A stretch of 64,000 nt of DNA from assembly GCF_001308265.1 (NCBI RefSeq), contig NZ_CP012023.1:1068932-1132931 (forward strand). Reading direction: 5' to 3'. The position numbers and the translations under genes are program-made. The notes below the pieces were generated by a model. The model was given only the letters and a program-made list of their open reading frames with translations, was not told where the DNA came from and ran no database searches. The stretch is from Celeribacter marinus. GTDB taxonomy: Bacteria; Pseudomonadota; Alphaproteobacteria; Rhodobacterales; Rhodobacteraceae. Positions 17,612-27,263 of this stretch are shown here, piece after piece (position 1 is the stretch's first letter; every line of letters starts with the position of its first letter).

Positions 17612-18745
17612 TCAAGGGGACGGTTGGGACGAACGGGCCGAAACGGGCTGTTCTTGCATAAATGGTGCAGCAACACGGCGCAAAACACCCGCACGCAGAC
17701 CGCCAAGCCCGTAAAGGCCGCAAATTACAGCAATCGACATGTAGCCATCCACGGCGTAATGCCATCCCAGATAGACCGACAAAACAAGGTAGATCAAAAC
17801 GTAAAGGATCGCCACACTTCGCGTTGCGATGACAACGCCGCGTGCCAAAGCCGCATGAATCGCAGGGCCTTGTGCGAAATCCACACCACGCCGCGCGACA
17901 TACAAGGCCAGAACACTCGCCATCCCGACATGGACAGATGGGAACGCCGAAATACCCGCGCCAAGCATCTCGCTTTGTCCCGAATAGGCCGCCCATAGGT
18001 TTTGTTTGATCATGAGCAAACGCGCGCCCTCGGGATCATTCAACAGGGCGAGAACGCCGTGGTGATCGCGCATTGTGCCCGTTGCCACAAGATCGGCAAA
18101 GATTGGCCCCGCGGACATAAACATCACAGCAATGACATTCCCAAGAATGACCCAACACGCCATCCACAGCACCGTAAAGACACGCCGCCGATGTGCGTTG
18201 TCGTCCACGACAAGTAGGAGCACAGGGAAATACGTTGCGAAAAACACCCATGAATTCAGATAGAACCGCGACAAATCATTGCCGTTAAACACCGACATCC
18301 ACCCCAGCACGTCCCGAGGGTTGGTCCCGAAATGCAGCGCCAAATCCAACTGCGTCAGCGCGGAATCGGCCCAGAACGGGACAATTTCGGTCAAATGTCC
18401 TTTGATCAGGCTAAAGGTCAGTGTGAAAATCGTGCAATAGACCATCGCGGACAGGATTTGGATTTTTTGGGTCCAAAGGCGGCGGCGCAACCCGCCAAAG
18501 ATCGCGAGCACCGGCGCAAAAATCAACGGATAGACCCACAATGGCGCGATGAGGCCCGCGAGCAAAAAGAACGTTGAGAACGCGACTGTGAGGCTGCCGA
18601 TCCAACGCGCGGGCGTTTCGCCAAACGACCATAGCAACGCCATCCCGAACACCGCGTATAAAAGCGTACCAAAGGCCAAAGTATTTTGTTCAAGTGCGCG
18701 GCGCAAGATCATGCGCGGCGTTTCACGTTGGATGACGGGGGGCAT
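17612..18745 (-). CDS. PAP2-family membrane phosphatase/phosphotransferase (Aur1/Ipt1-like)
   Basis: About 377 residues with eight or so transmembrane helices. The C-terminal half has the PAP2 catalytic motifs SAFPSVHVGMA and GWHYAVDGYMS; the KxxxxxxRP first motif of soluble PAP2 enzymes is absent or divergent, as in the Aur1/Ipt1 inositol-phosphotransferase-like branch. Such enzymes move phosphate or phospho-head groups on lipids in the membrane. The start is uncertain: the frame is open to 18919, and the ATGs at 18745, 18712 and 18844 are all possible, none with a strong ribosome site. Confidence 0.82.
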   Translation of the reverse strand: MPPVIQRETPRMILRRALEQNTLAFGTLLYAVFGMALLWSFGETPARWIGSLTVAFSTFFLLAGLIAPLWVYPLIFAPVLAIFGGLRRRLWTQKIQILSAMVYCTIFTLTFSLIKGHLTEIVPFWADSALTQLDLALHFGTNPRDVLGWMSVFNGNDLSRFYLNSWVFFATYFPVLLLVVDDNAHRRRVFTVLWMACWVILGNVIAVMFMSAGPIFADLVATGTMRDHHGVLALLNDPEGARLLMIKQNLWAAYSGQSEMLGAGISAFPSVHVGMASVLALYVARRGVDFAQGPAIHAALARGVVIATRSVAILYVLIYLVLSVYLGWHYAVDGYMSIAVICGLYGLGGLRAGVLRRVAAPFMQEQPVSARSSQPSP

Positions 18746-19061
18746 CGTCACGGCTACATCGTCCTCAAAGCATGCGTCATGATCCAATGGTGCCGGTGTA
18801 ATGTGGCAACAATAGGCCTCTAACTTGGAATTATACGGGCGCATCTTGCGCGCATGAGCGGCGCAAAAGCGGGTATCTCGCGCCACGCCCCGCCACATCG
18901 CTGCGCGCACAAATGACATTCAGCAGAGCATGCGAAGGCTCTCGGACAAAAAACATCGCCTATCAGGCCTTGCACCCGCGCGCGTCATAGCTATAACCCA
19001 CGACAATTTGCGCACCCCCGTTAGGGGGTGTGCCGTGCTGCACAAACATCAGAGGTCTGCC
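18746..19061. other. Non-coding stretch between the PAP2 gene and carB
   Basis: Divergent intergenic region of about 316 bases if both chosen starts are right. It must hold promoters for both genes. The only structure I see is the hairpin at 19013-19030 ahead of carB. Confidence 0.5.
19013..19030 (+). promoter_or_regulatory. Hairpin in the carB leader
   Basis: CACCCCC-GTTA-GGGGGTG forms a perfect 7-bp stem 31 bases ahead of the carB ATG. No T-run follows, so it is not a simple terminator. A control role is only a possibility. Confidence 0.4.
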
Positions 19062-22000
19062 ATGCCCAAAAGAACCGATATCCAGTCGATCATGATCATT
19101 GGGGCGGGGCCGATTGTCATCGGACAGGCATGCGAGTTTGATTACTCCGGCGCCCAAGCGTGTAAAGCACTTCGCGAAGAGGGCTACCGCGTCATTCTGG
19201 TCAACTCCAACCCCGCGACCATCATGACCGACCCCGATATGGCCGATGCCACCTATATCGAGCCGATCACGGCAGAGGTCGTGGCCAAGATCATCGAGAA
19301 AGAGCGCCCTGACGCGCTCCTGCCCACGATGGGCGGTCAGACGGGTCTGAACACCGCACTTGAATTAGATGATCTGGGCATTCTGGAAAAATTCAATGTC
19401 GAGCTGATCGGGGCAAAACGCGCCGCGATTGAAATGGCCGAGGATCGCAAGCTGTTCCGCGAGGCAATGGACCGTCTGGGCATCGAGAACCCAAAGGCCA
19501 CGATTGTCACCGCGCCAAAGCTGTCCCACGGCAAATACGACATCTCCGCAGGTCTGAAACAGGCGATGGACGCGCTAGAAGAGATCGGCCTTCCGGCCAT
19601 TATCCGCCCCGCCTTTACCCTTGGCGGCACAGGCGGCGGCGTGGCGTATAACCGCGACGATTACGAACACTTTTGCCGCTCGGGCATGGAAGCGTCCCCC
19701 ATGGCGCAGATCCTCATCGACGAAAGCCTGCTCGGGTGGAAAGAATACGAGATGGAAGTGGTGCGCGACACCGCCGACAACGCCATTATCGTCTGTGCGA
19801 TCGAGAACGTCGATCCGATGGGCGTGCACACGGGCGACAGTGTGACGGTGGCCCCTGCGCTGACGCTCACCGACAAAGAATATCAGTTGATGCGCACCCA
19901 TTCCATCAACGTGCTGCGCGAAATTGGCGTGGAAACAGGCGGCTCTAACGTTCAGTGGGCGGTAAACCCCGCCGATGGCCGCATGATCGTGATCGAGATG
20001 AACCCACGCGTATCGCGCTCCTCCGCCTTGGCGTCCAAGGCAACCGGTTTCCCGATTGCCAAAATCGCCGCGAAACTGGCCGTTGGGTATACGCTTGACG
20101 AATTGGACAACGACATTACCAAAGTGACCCCTGCGTCCTTTGAGCCGACCATCGACTATGTCGTCACCAAAATCCCGAAATTCGCGTTCGAAAAATTCCC
20201 CGGCTCAGAGCCGAACCTGACCACCGCGATGAAATCCGTGGGCGAGGCCATGGCCATTGGCCGCACCATCCATGAGAGTATGCAAAAAGCACTCGCGTCG
20301 ATGGAATCGGGCCTCACAGGGTTTGACGACATCGCATTGGCGGATATGCCCCAAGCCGCGAACATTGTTGAGACAGAAGGCAGCGACGATACATTGTCGC
20401 GTGTGTTGCGTGGAGCGGACGATCAGGCACAACGCCAGATCGACAAATCTGTCACACGCGAACTGGCCAAAGCTACGCCCGACCGTTTGCGCGTGATTGC
20501 CCAAGCGATGCGGTTTGGCTTTTCCGACATCGAAATCAACGAAATCAATAGCTACGATCCGTGGTTCCTCGCGCGTATTCGCGAGATCGTTGAGATGGAA
20601 AACGACATCCGCAAAGACGGCCTTCCCGTGACCGAAGAGGGTCTTCGGGCCGTTAAAATGATGGGCTTCACCGATGCCCGCTTGGCAACCCTTACGGGGC
20701 GTGACGAGGACAACGTGCGCCGTGCGCGCCGCAACCTCGGCGTCAACGCCGTGTTCAAACGCATCGACACCTGTGCGGCCGAATTCGAGGCGCAGACGCC
20801 CTATATGTACTCCACCTACGAGGCCCCGATGATGGGCGAAGTGGAATGCGAGGCGCGGCCATCGGATCGCAAAAAGGTCGTTATTTTGGGCGGCGGTCCG
20901 AACCGCATCGGCCAAGGGATCGAGTTTGATTACTGCTGTTGTCACGCCTGTTACTCGCTCACCGAGCAGGGCTACGAGACGATTATGATCAACTGTAACC
21001 CCGAAACCGTGTCCACCGACTATGACACCTCGGACCGGTTGTATTTCGAGCCGCTGACGTTTGAACATGTGATGGAAATCCTGCGCGTAGAACAAGAGAA
21101 CGGCACGCTGCACGGCGTGATCGTCCAGTTCGGCGGGCAAACCCCGCTGAAAATCGCGCAGGCATTGCAAGACGAAGGCATTCCGATCCTCGGCACCTCG
21201 CCGGACGCGATCGATCTGGCCGAGGACCGCGAGCGCTTCCAAGATCTTGTGAACCGTTTGGGCCTCAAACAGCCTCACAACGGCATTGCCTCCACCGATG
21301 AGCAAGCGCTTGAGATTGCTGTCGACATCGGCTTTCCGTTGGTGATCCGTCCCTCTTACGTCTTGGGTGGTCGCGCGATGGAAATCGTGCGCGATATGGA
21401 TCAGCTCAAGCGCTACATCCGTGACGCCGTGGTGGTGTCTGGCGATAGCCCCGTGTTGCTCGACAGCTACCTGTCTGGCGCGACCGAGGTCGATGTCGAT
21501 GCGTTGTCCGATGGTGAAACCGTCCACGTTGCGGGCATCATGCAGCACATCGAAGAGGCGGGTGTCCACTCGGGCGATAGTGCGTGTTCCTTGCCGCCCT
21601 ACTCGCTCAAACCCGAGATCGTCGCGGAGCTGAAACGCCAGACCGTTGAATTGGCTTTGGCGCTCAACGTTGTCGGCCTGATGAACGTGCAATTCGCGGT
21701 CAAGGACGATGTGATTTTCCTCATCGAGGTCAATCCGCGCGCCTCGCGCACCGTGCCGTTCGTGGCCAAGGCCGTGAATTCGCCCATCGCCTCCATCGCC
21801 GCACGTCTCATGGCGGGCGAGAAAATGGCGAACTTCGATCTGGTTGACCCGTCCAAAACCGGACGCTTTGCAGTGAAAGAGGCCGTATTGCCCTTTGCCC
21901 GCTTCCCCGGTGTCGACACGATTTTGGGACCGGAAATGCGCTCCACGGGCGAGGTCATGGGCCAAGACGTGAGCTTTGCACGCGCCTTTCTCAAGGCGCA

Positions 22001-22421
22001 GTTGGGCGCAGGCACTGACCTGCCGTCCGGTGGTAAAGTGTTCGTATCGGTCAAGGATTACGACAAAAAGCCCAAGATGGTTGAGGCGATCAAGACCCTC
22101 TCCGATCTCGGGTTTGAAATCGTCGCCACCCGTGGCACCGCCAAGTTTTTCGAGGAAAACGGCATCGCCACCACGGTGGTGAACAAGGTTTATGAGGGCC
22201 GCCCGAACATCGCCGACATTATGAAGAACGGCGAGATTTCATTGGTTCTCAACACGACCGAGGGCACCCAAGCCGTCGAGGATTCCCGCGAAATCCGCAA
22301 AGTCGCGCTCTACGACAAGATCCCGTATTTCACCACCGCCGCCGCCTCCCACGCCGCCGCGATGGCGATCAAATCACGGGTCGAGGGCGACATGGACGTG
22401 ATGAGCTTGCAGGAATTGTAA
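19062..22421 (+). CDS. carB: Carbamoyl-phosphate synthase large subunit
   Basis: 1119 residues; makes carbamoyl phosphate from bicarbonate, ATP and glutamine-derived ammonia for pyrimidine and arginine synthesis, together with CarA (not in the window). The two homologous ATP-grasp halves are clear: the first begins [22 protein letters not shown], written in parts as [13 protein letters not shown] and CEFDYSGAQ, the second [20 protein letters not shown], each followed by an [12 protein letters not shown] segment ([12 protein letters not shown] in the first). The C-terminal MGS-like allosteric domain covers about the last 160 residues. The start at MPKRTDIQS is family-like; the longer frame is rejected. 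Confidence 0.97.
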   Translation: MPKRTDIQSIMIIGAGPIVIGQACEFDYSGAQACKALREEGYRVILVNSNPATIMTDPDMADATYIEPITAEVVAKIIEKERPDALLPTMGGQTGLNTALELDDLGILEKFNVELIGAKRAAIEMAEDRKLFREAMDRLGIENPKATIVTAPKLSHGKYDISAGLKQAMDALEEIGLPAIIRPAFTLGGTGGGVAYNRDDYEHFCRSGMEASPMAQILIDESLLGWKEYEMEVVRDTADNAIIVCAIENVDPMGVHTGDSVTVAPALTLTDKEYQLMRTHSINVLREIGVETGGSNVQWAVNPADGRMIVIEMNPRVSRSSALASKATGFPIAKIAAKLAVGYTLDELDNDITKVTPASFEPTIDYVVTKIPKFAFEKFPGSEPNLTTAMKSVGEAMAIGRTIHESMQKALASMESGLTGFDDIALADMPQAANIVETEGSDDTLSRVLRGADDQAQRQIDKSVTRELAKATPDRLRVIAQAMRFGFSDIEINEINSYDPWFLARIREIVEMENDIRKDGLPVTEEGLRAVKMMGFTDARLATLTGRDEDNVRRARRNLGVNAVFKRIDTCAAEFEAQTPYMYSTYEAPMMGEVECEARPSDRKKVVILGGGPNRIGQGIEFDYCCCHACYSLTEQGYETIMINCNPETVSTDYDTSDRLYFEPLTFEHVMEILRVEQENGTLHGVIVQFGGQTPLKIAQALQDEGIPILGTSPDAIDLAEDRERFQDLVNRLGLKQPHNGIASTDEQALEIAVDIGFPLVIRPSYVLGGRAMEIVRDMDQLKRYIRDAVVVSGDSPVLLDSYLSGATEVDVDALSDGETVHVAGIMQHIEEAGVHSGDSACSLPPYSLKPEIVAELKRQTVELALALNVVGLMNVQFAVKDDVIFLIEVNPRASRTVPFVAKAVNSPIASIAARLMAGEKMANFDLVDPSKTGRFAVKEAVLPFARFPGVDTILGPEMRSTGEVMGQDVSFARAFLKAQLGAGTDLPSGGKVFVSVKDYDKKPKMVEAIKTLSDLGFEIVATRGTAKFFEENGIATTVVNKVYEGRPNIADIMKNGEISLVLNTTEGTQAVEDSREIRKVALYDKIPYFTTAAASHAAAMAIKSRVEGDMDVMSLQEL

Positions 22422-22764
22422 GGCCGCGCCACATCGCGAAACGGATCAAACGCCCCGCCTTTTGGTGGGGCGTTTTGCTTTGCGTGCGCAGCATAATCCT
22501 TGACTTATCGCCCGCGCTGCCCCATGTGTGCCGTACAGACGTCCCATGCTGCCGCGTGAGCAGCCGCGTATGTGTCCAAAATGGACCGCGCCGCAGATGT
22601 CATACTATGGCCGATACCGGCCACCAGATCCCAAAATCACGCATGGGGTCGGCGGGAAGACGAGCGGGGCAATCGGCCCTCTTCGGTATCCTTTCCCGCG
22701 ACCATCAAAAGCGCCCCGTTTCGGGGTGCGTCATGCTGTGTGGGCTACCCACCAAAGGACGTTT
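22422..22764 (+). other. Non-coding stretch between carB and the helicase gene
   Basis: 343 bases. It starts with the carB terminator. Further on GCGCCCCGTTTCGGGGTGC (about 22710-22728) can fold into a GC-rich stem, and the helicase ribosome site AAAGGA is at the end. A TTGACT at 22500 has no convincing -10 partner. Nothing else recognised. Confidence 0.5.
22449..22478 (+). terminator. Intrinsic terminator after carB
   Basis: AACGCCCC pairs with GGGGCGTT around GCCTTTTGGT, followed by TTTGC. Confidence 0.88.
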
Positions 22765-24102
22765 ATGACTGATTTTTCTATGCTCGGCCTTCAGCCGCGC
22801 CTTCTCAAGTTGTTGAAAGACCAAGGTCTTGAGACACCAACCCCCATCCAAGCCCGCGCCATTCCCGAAGTGATGAATGGCCGCGACGTCATGGGCCTTG
22901 CCCAGACCGGTACAGGTAAAACCCTCGCGTTTGGCCTGCCGCTGTTGCACATGGCGCTGACCGAAGGTTCCAAGCCCTCGGCAAAAACCACACGTGCGCT
23001 GATCCTTGCTCCGACCCGCGAGTTGGTAAACCAGATCGCTGACACGCTGTTTCCCTACATCAAAGACACGCACCTCAAATTGAACCGCGTTGTAGGCGGC
23101 ACTTCGATCAACAACCAGATCAAGCGCCTTGAGCGTGGCACAGACATCCTTGTCGCCACGCCCGGTCGCTTGATGGACCTGATTGATCGCCGCGCCATCA
23201 CGCTATCCGAGACAACATTCCTTGTCCTCGATGAGGCCGACCAGATGCTCGACATGGGGTTCATCCATGCGCTGCGTAAATTGGTGCCGATGCTCGCCAA
23301 AGAGCGTCAGACCATGCTGTTCTCCGCCACGATGAGCAAACAGATGAACGAGATCGCGCAAAGCTATCTCACATCGCCTGTGCGCGTCGAAGTGTCCCCT
23401 GCGGGCAAGGCCGCCGACAAGATCGACCAAGAGGTCCACTTCATCCCCGCGGGCGACAAATACGACACGCTCAAAGAGATGCTCGCTACACACCGTGGCG
23501 ATTTGGCGCTGGTGTTTTCGCGTACCAAGCATGGCGCGGAACGCATGTCCAAACAGCTGCAAAAGGCGGGCTTTAACGCCGGTTCGATCCACGGCAACAA
23601 ATCGCAAAACCAACGCGAGCGCACTATCAAGGACGCGCGCAATGGTCAGATCGAAGTCCTCGTGGCCACCGATGTGGCGGCGCGTGGCATCGACATTCCT
23701 GCCGTGCGCCACGTCTACAACTACGAATTGCCAAACGTGCCCGAGAACTACGTGCATCGCATTGGCCGCACCGCCCGCGCAGGCCGCGAAGGCAAAGCGG
23801 TGGCGTTCTGTGCGCCCACCGAGCTGGACGATTTCCGCGCCATCGAGAAGGTGATGAAAATCCGTATCCCGATCGCGACAGCCGCGTCATGGGCCGCAGA
23901 TGATCAAAAAGCCGAACCAAAACCCAAGCAGCAAGGTCGTCGTGGCAACGGTGGCGGCGCAGGTGGCGGTGGTGGTCGCGGTGGCCCACGTCGCTCCGGT
24001 GGCGGCAAACCGCAAGGCGCGCCCAAAGCGGGCGGTGGCGGACGTCCTGGCCACACCCAGCAACGCCGTAGCGGCGGCGGCAAGTCCAAGGCTCATGGCT
24101 AA
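22765..24102 (+). CDS. DEAD-box ATP-dependent RNA helicase (RhlE-like)
   Basis: 445 residues. Q motif TPTPIQARAIP at about 25-34, Walker A AQTGTGKT at 46-53, PTRELVNQ, VATPGRLMDL, DEAD in VLDEADQML, SAT in MLFSATMSK, then VATDVAARGIDIP and HRIGRTARAGREG of the second RecA domain. The last 50 residues are a Gly/Arg/Lys-rich RNA-binding tail. This layout fits RhlE, which remodels rRNA or mRNA structure. The ATG at 22765 has AAAGGA upstream; the longer frame runs through non-coding leader. Confidence 0.94.
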   Translation: MTDFSMLGLQPRLLKLLKDQGLETPTPIQARAIPEVMNGRDVMGLAQTGTGKTLAFGLPLLHMALTEGSKPSAKTTRALILAPTRELVNQIADTLFPYIKDTHLKLNRVVGGTSINNQIKRLERGTDILVATPGRLMDLIDRRAITLSETTFLVLDEADQMLDMGFIHALRKLVPMLAKERQTMLFSATMSKQMNEIAQSYLTSPVRVEVSPAGKAADKIDQEVHFIPAGDKYDTLKEMLATHRGDLALVFSRTKHGAERMSKQLQKAGFNAGSIHGNKSQNQRERTIKDARNGQIEVLVATDVAARGIDIPAVRHVYNYELPNVPENYVHRIGRTARAGREGKAVAFCAPTELDDFRAIEKVMKIRIPIATAASWAADDQKAEPKPKQQGRRGNGGGAGGGGGRGGPRRSGGGKPQGAPKAGGGGRPGHTQQRRSGGGKSKAHG

Positions 24103-24111
24103 ACCAAATTC

Positions 24112-24140
24112 AGGCGCGAGGGGAAACCTTCGCGCCTTTT
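24112..24140 (+). terminator. Intrinsic terminator after the helicase gene
   Basis: AGGCGCGA pairs with TCGCGCCT around a GGGGAAACCT loop and is followed by TTTT. Confidence 0.85.
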
Positions 24141-24191
24141 ACATGCCAAAACGCCCTTGATCGCGGCGCGCGCGTGGGGCAAACCCCCAGC

Positions 24192-24782
24192 ATGGCAAAA
24201 CTGTACTTTCAATACTCGACGATGAACGCGGGCAAATCGACCCTGCTTCTACAAGCGTCCCACAACTACCGCGAGCGCGGCATGGACACCTATTTGATGA
24301 CCGCGCAGTTTGACAATCGTGCGGGCGAGGGCCGCATCGGGTCGCGCATCGGTATTGGCGAGGCGGCAGATACCTTTGCCGTTGGCGAAGATCTTTTTGC
24401 AAAGGTTGAGGCGCGTCTGGCGCAGGGCAAAGTTGCGTGTATCTTTATCGACGAAGCTCAGTTTTTGACCCATGAACAGGTTTGGCAACTGGCGCGTGCG
24501 GTTGATGATTTGGGCGTGCCGATCATGACCTACGGGCTACGGGTCGATTTTCAGGGGCATTTGTTCCCCGGCTCTGCCGCGCTCTTGGCGCTTGCCGATG
24601 AAATGCGCGAGGTGCGCACGATCTGTCATTGCGGCAAGAAGGCATCGATGGTCGTGCGTACAAATGAGGCGGGCGATGTGTTGACCGAGGGCGCACAGGT
24701 CGAAATTGGCGGCAACGAGCGATACGTCTCGTTGTGCCGCCGTCATTGGCGCGCGGCCATGGGCGATACGCAAGCCCCTTAA
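24192..24782 (+). CDS. tdk: Thymidine kinase
   Basis: Type II thymidine kinase, 196 residues, phosphorylating thymidine with ATP in pyrimidine salvage. Walker A is MNAGKST after KLYFQYST at the N-terminus, Walker B is CIFIDEAQFL, and the lasso/zinc region has ICHCGKKA plus the later LCRRHW, where the second zinc pair is reduced to one cysteine and a histidine. TYGLRVDFQGHLFPGS is the substrate-loop signature. The ATG at 24192 matches family starts; a longer frame begins at 24174. It converges on the csaA-like gene with only three bases between stops. Confidence 0.95.
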   Translation: MAKLYFQYSTMNAGKSTLLLQASHNYRERGMDTYLMTAQFDNRAGEGRIGSRIGIGEAADTFAVGEDLFAKVEARLAQGKVACIFIDEAQFLTHEQVWQLARAVDDLGVPIMTYGLRVDFQGHLFPGSAALLALADEMREVRTICHCGKKASMVVRTNEAGDVLTEGAQVEIGGNERYVSLCRRHWRAAMGDTQAP

Positions 24783-24785
24783 GAC

Positions 24786-25124
24786 CTAGTGCAACCGCCC
24801 GCCGATTGGCACCGTTTGATCAGGCCGTGCGAGCACAACCTCACCATTGGCATCGGGAAATCCGAGCACCAGAACCTCTGACATAAAGCGGCCGATCTGG
24901 CGCGGCGGGAAGTTGACCACGGCCATAACTTGGGTGCCAATCAGCGTCTCAATCGTATAATGCGCTGTGATTTGGGCTGATGATTTCTTTTCACCAATGT
25001 CACCGCCAAAATCGATCCATAGTTTAATCGCAGGTTTGCGCGCCTCAGGATAGGGTTCGGCGCGGGTGATCGTGCCCACCCGCACATCGACCTTTAAAAA
25101 GTCGTCGTAGCTGATGTCACCCAT
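24786..25124 (-). CDS. csaA: tRNA-binding domain protein, CsaA-like
   Basis: 112 residues forming one OB-fold tRNA-binding domain: DFLKVDVRVGTI, RKPAIKLWIDFG, KKSSAQIT and VNFPPRQIGRFMSEVLVLG are the CsaA signature strands. CsaA is reported to bind tRNA and to have chaperone-like activity supporting secretion. The start codon overlaps the proC stop codon (TAATG), so the two genes are translationally coupled. Confidence 0.92.
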   Translation of the reverse strand: MGDISYDDFLKVDVRVGTITRAEPYPEARKPAIKLWIDFGGDIGEKKSSAQITAHYTIETLIGTQVMAVVNFPPRQIGRFMSEVLVLGFPDANGEVVLARPDQTVPIGGRLH

Positions 25125-25936
25125 TATTCTGCAAGCTCCGCATCGCGTGTCATCGCCGCCTGAATGGCCCGATCAAGGAGGGGGACAAACCCGTCATCCT
25201 CGCTCATTAAAACACGCAAGGCCTCGGCGGTCACGCCATTGGGAGAGGTCACGTTGATGCGCAACTGGGTCGGAGTTTCGTCCGAGTTTTCGGCTAGATG
25301 CCCCGCGCCACCGACCGTGGCCCGCGCAAGTTGCAACGCCAATTCGGCAGACAATCCCGCCTTTTCGCCCGCTGCCGCCATCGCCTCGATAAGGTGGAAC
25401 ACGTAGGCCGGACCACAGCCAGACACGGCGGTGAGGGCGCGCATTTGGCTTTCGGTCTCAAGGCGGACCACCTGCCCCACCGCCTGCAACAAGGTGTCGG
25501 CAAGGTCGAGTTGTGCGCCGGTGACGCACGCATTACCAACAATGCCCGTGATACCGCGGCCCACGGCCGAGGGCGTGTTTGGCATGGCGCGAACAATCGG
25601 TGTGCGCGCGCCAAGCATCTCCTCGTAAGCAGCCAACGTGATCCCCGCAGCGACAGACAAAAACACCGTGGAGCCATTGCCCAAAGCGCGCAGGGTTGGC
25701 AAAGCTTCGGCCATTTTTTGCGGCTTTACAGCGATCAAAACCACGGCCGGATCAGTTGGCAGTGCGGTGTTAATATGCACGCCAGTGGACTTGACCCAAT
25801 CGGACGGACGTGGGGCGAGGACCGTGACGGACGTGGCAGGCAACCCGCCATCAAGCCATCCTTTGAGCATGGCCGAGCCCATTTTCCCGCAGCCCAAAAG
25901 CACCAAACCGCGCGTTTTCACATCATCCATCGACAT
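25124..25936 (-). CDS. proC: Pyrroline-5-carboxylate reductase
   Basis: Last enzyme of proline synthesis, reducing pyrroline-5-carboxylate with NAD(P)H. The Rossmann nucleotide motif LLGCGKMGSAML is at residues about 13-24; LIAVKPQKM, RAMPNTPSAVGRGITGI and SGCGPAYVFHLIEAM are diagnostic, as is the C-terminal TSPNGVTAEAL. 270 residues is normal. It is followed by and coupled to the csaA-like gene. An ATG two codons in (25930) could be the start instead. Confidence 0.96.
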   Translation of the reverse strand: MSMDDVKTRGLVLLGCGKMGSAMLKGWLDGGLPATSVTVLAPRPSDWVKSTGVHINTALPTDPAVVLIAVKPQKMAEALPTLRALGNGSTVFLSVAAGITLAAYEEMLGARTPIVRAMPNTPSAVGRGITGIVGNACVTGAQLDLADTLLQAVGQVVRLETESQMRALTAVSGCGPAYVFHLIEAMAAAGEKAGLSAELALQLARATVGGAGHLAENSDETPTQLRINVTSPNGVTAEALRVLMSEDDGFVPLLDRAIQAAMTRDAELAE

Positions 25937-26063
25937 GGCATTCCATCCTTGTGCATCTCAAATATAGACGCCCCCTGCGTAGCAGAGGGCGCACTGACTA
26001 TTGTAGTATGTCGCGGCAAAATCGCAACGGCGGGCATGCAGGCACCCGCGCGCCAAATTGCGA

Positions 26064-26564
26064 TCAGGCGCGCCCGTATGCTTCGCAAATCGCGATATCC
26101 ATCGCGTCTTTCGGGCTACGATCCGACCACGCAGCCAATTGGAACGCAGGATAAAAGCGCTCGCAATTGCCGACGGCCGATCCGATCAAACGGTCAATCT
26201 GTTCCGAACTAGCAAATTGCCCCCCCGAAAGCGGCAAGCCGTAGCGGTAAACCATCATACTTTGCTCATTCCAGTAGGAAAATGCACCCGTCCAACATTG
26301 ATCATTGGCGTGGTTGAGAACCTCGTAAATCTTGTGCAGCTTGTCTTGGGGCGGCTCCATCTCAAAGGTGCAGATCAGACGCAACGTCTCGTCATAATCC
26401 GACCATGCCAGCGTGATGGAATAGGTGCGCCACTGCCCCTCGACGGCCATGGCAATCTGATCTTCCGTGACGCGGTCAAATTCCCACTCGTTGTGCGCGG
26501 CCAACGATTCTACGAGATCAATCGGGTGGATGTCTTCGGTGATATCGTACTCGGTCAGCGACAT
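26064..26564 (-). CDS. YbjN domain protein
   Basis: 166 residues, soluble. The sequence matches the YbjN family (type III secretion chaperone-like fold): DLVESLAAHNEWEFDRV, QIAMAVEGQWRTYSITLAWS, LRLICTFEMEPP and YRYGLPLSG. The start at 26564 has GAGG at spacing 6; ATGs at 26576 and 26663 are poorer. YbjN-family proteins have been connected with stress tolerance in enterobacteria, but no biochemical function is known. It is downstream of a peculiar non-coding stretch (26565-26845). Confidence 0.85.
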   Translation of the reverse strand: MSLTEYDITEDIHPIDLVESLAAHNEWEFDRVTEDQIAMAVEGQWRTYSITLAWSDYDETLRLICTFEMEPPQDKLHKIYEVLNHANDQCWTGAFSYWNEQSMMVYRYGLPLSGGQFASSEQIDRLIGSAVGNCERFYPAFQLAAWSDRSPKDAMDIAICEAYGRA

Positions 26565-26706
26565 GTGCGGCCTCATATGTGTTTGCTTATATGGCTGTGT
26601 GTAACATTCCCACAGCGTCCCTAAGACTTGGTGCCTGCTCAAGGGGCTGATGTTTTTGTGCATCCCCTTACTAGATATGGTGTTCCAAAAGGATCGTTGC
26701 TGTAAA

Positions 26707-26794
26707 GTTAATTTTTAACCTTATCCCCAGCAATCGACATTCACCCACAGGATTTTGACGTTTTCCACAGGTTGGTTGTGCCCATTGTGGAGCG
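26707..26794. promoter_or_regulatory. DnaA-box-like cluster beside an AT-rich palindrome
   Basis: GTTAA-TTT-TTAAC (26707-26719) is a perfect AT-rich palindrome. Directly after it come three 9-mers resembling the DnaA box TTATCCACA at exact 20-base steps: TTATCCCCA at 26721 (8 of 9), TCACCCACA at 26741 (7 of 9) and TTTTCCACA at 26761 (8 of 9). A weak inverted match, TGTGGAGCG, is at 26786. The stretch lies between the ubiK terminator and the ybjN-like gene. It could bind DnaA as a titration or control site, or be part of an origin; gene context does not show an origin. Confidence 0.4.
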
Positions 26795-26845
26795 TTTTCG
26801 GTGCACCGCACATTTGGGCCATGCGTAAACATCGATCAGGGCACA

Positions 26846-26873
26846 AAAAAACGGCCCCGAACATCGGGGCCGT
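26846..26873 (-). terminator. Intrinsic terminator after ubiK
   Basis: On the minus strand ACGGCCCC pairs with GGGGCCGT around GATGTTC-like loop bases, followed by seven Ts. Confidence 0.92.
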
Positions 26874-26903
26874 GTCTGTCGCACATCCCGTAGGTGCGCG
26901 TGC

Positions 26904-27170
26904 CTATTTCTTAGTCGTCTTTGTCACGGTTTTTTTACGCTCCAGAGCATCGAGACGTTTTTTCAACTCTTCGTTCTCTTCACGCGCTTTTTGCGCCATC
27001 GCGCGTGTCGCGTCGAATTCGTCGCGCGTGACAAAATCGCGGTCCGCCAACCAGCGATCTACAAGGCCTTTCAAGGCAGTATCTGCCTCGTCTTTCGCCC
27101 CTTGAGCCACGCCCATGGCGTTGGTCATCAATTGCGAGATGTCGTCGAGAATTTTGTTGCGCGTCTGCAT
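26904..27170 (-). CDS. ubiK: Accessory factor UbiK family (BMFP/YqiC) protein
   Basis: 88 residues. The N-terminal half (NKILDDISQLMTNAMGVAQG) is amphipathic and the C-terminal half (AREENEELKKRLDALERK) is a trimer-forming coiled coil, the BMFP pattern. UbiK/YqiC-type proteins assist the ubiquinone-synthesis complex at the membrane in gammaproteobacteria; the same role here is inference. The ATG at 27170 has AGGAG at spacing 7. It is divergent from lgt and ends in a strong terminator. Confidence 0.85.
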   Translation of the reverse strand: MQTRNKILDDISQLMTNAMGVAQGAKDEADTALKGLVDRWLADRDFVTRDEFDATRAMAQKAREENEELKKRLDALERKKTVTKTTKK

Positions 27171-27263
27171 GAGCCCACTCCTAAATGTCTTTGTCACTAT
27201 ATGGGGCGTCACACCGCAAATCACAAGGTTGACTTCCCCCCCTGCAAATTTACAGATGCGCGC

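Noticed and set aside
15807..17714. Several long plus-strand ORFs across aspS
   Set aside because: Lie inside aspS in the opposite sense and encode no recognisable domain.
20205..21965. 586-residue ORF antisense to carB
   Set aside because: Complement of a highly conserved gene; its composition (His/Arg/Gly-rich) reflects the carB codons.
22500..22528. Promoter TTGACT for the helicase gene
   Set aside because: No -10 hexamer at a 16-18 base distance; more than a single -35-like match is needed.
26565..26845. Firm oriC call
   Set aside because: DnaA-like sites are imperfect, only three are well placed, and neither dnaA, hemE, gidA nor parAB lies nearby; kept only as a candidate control or titration site.
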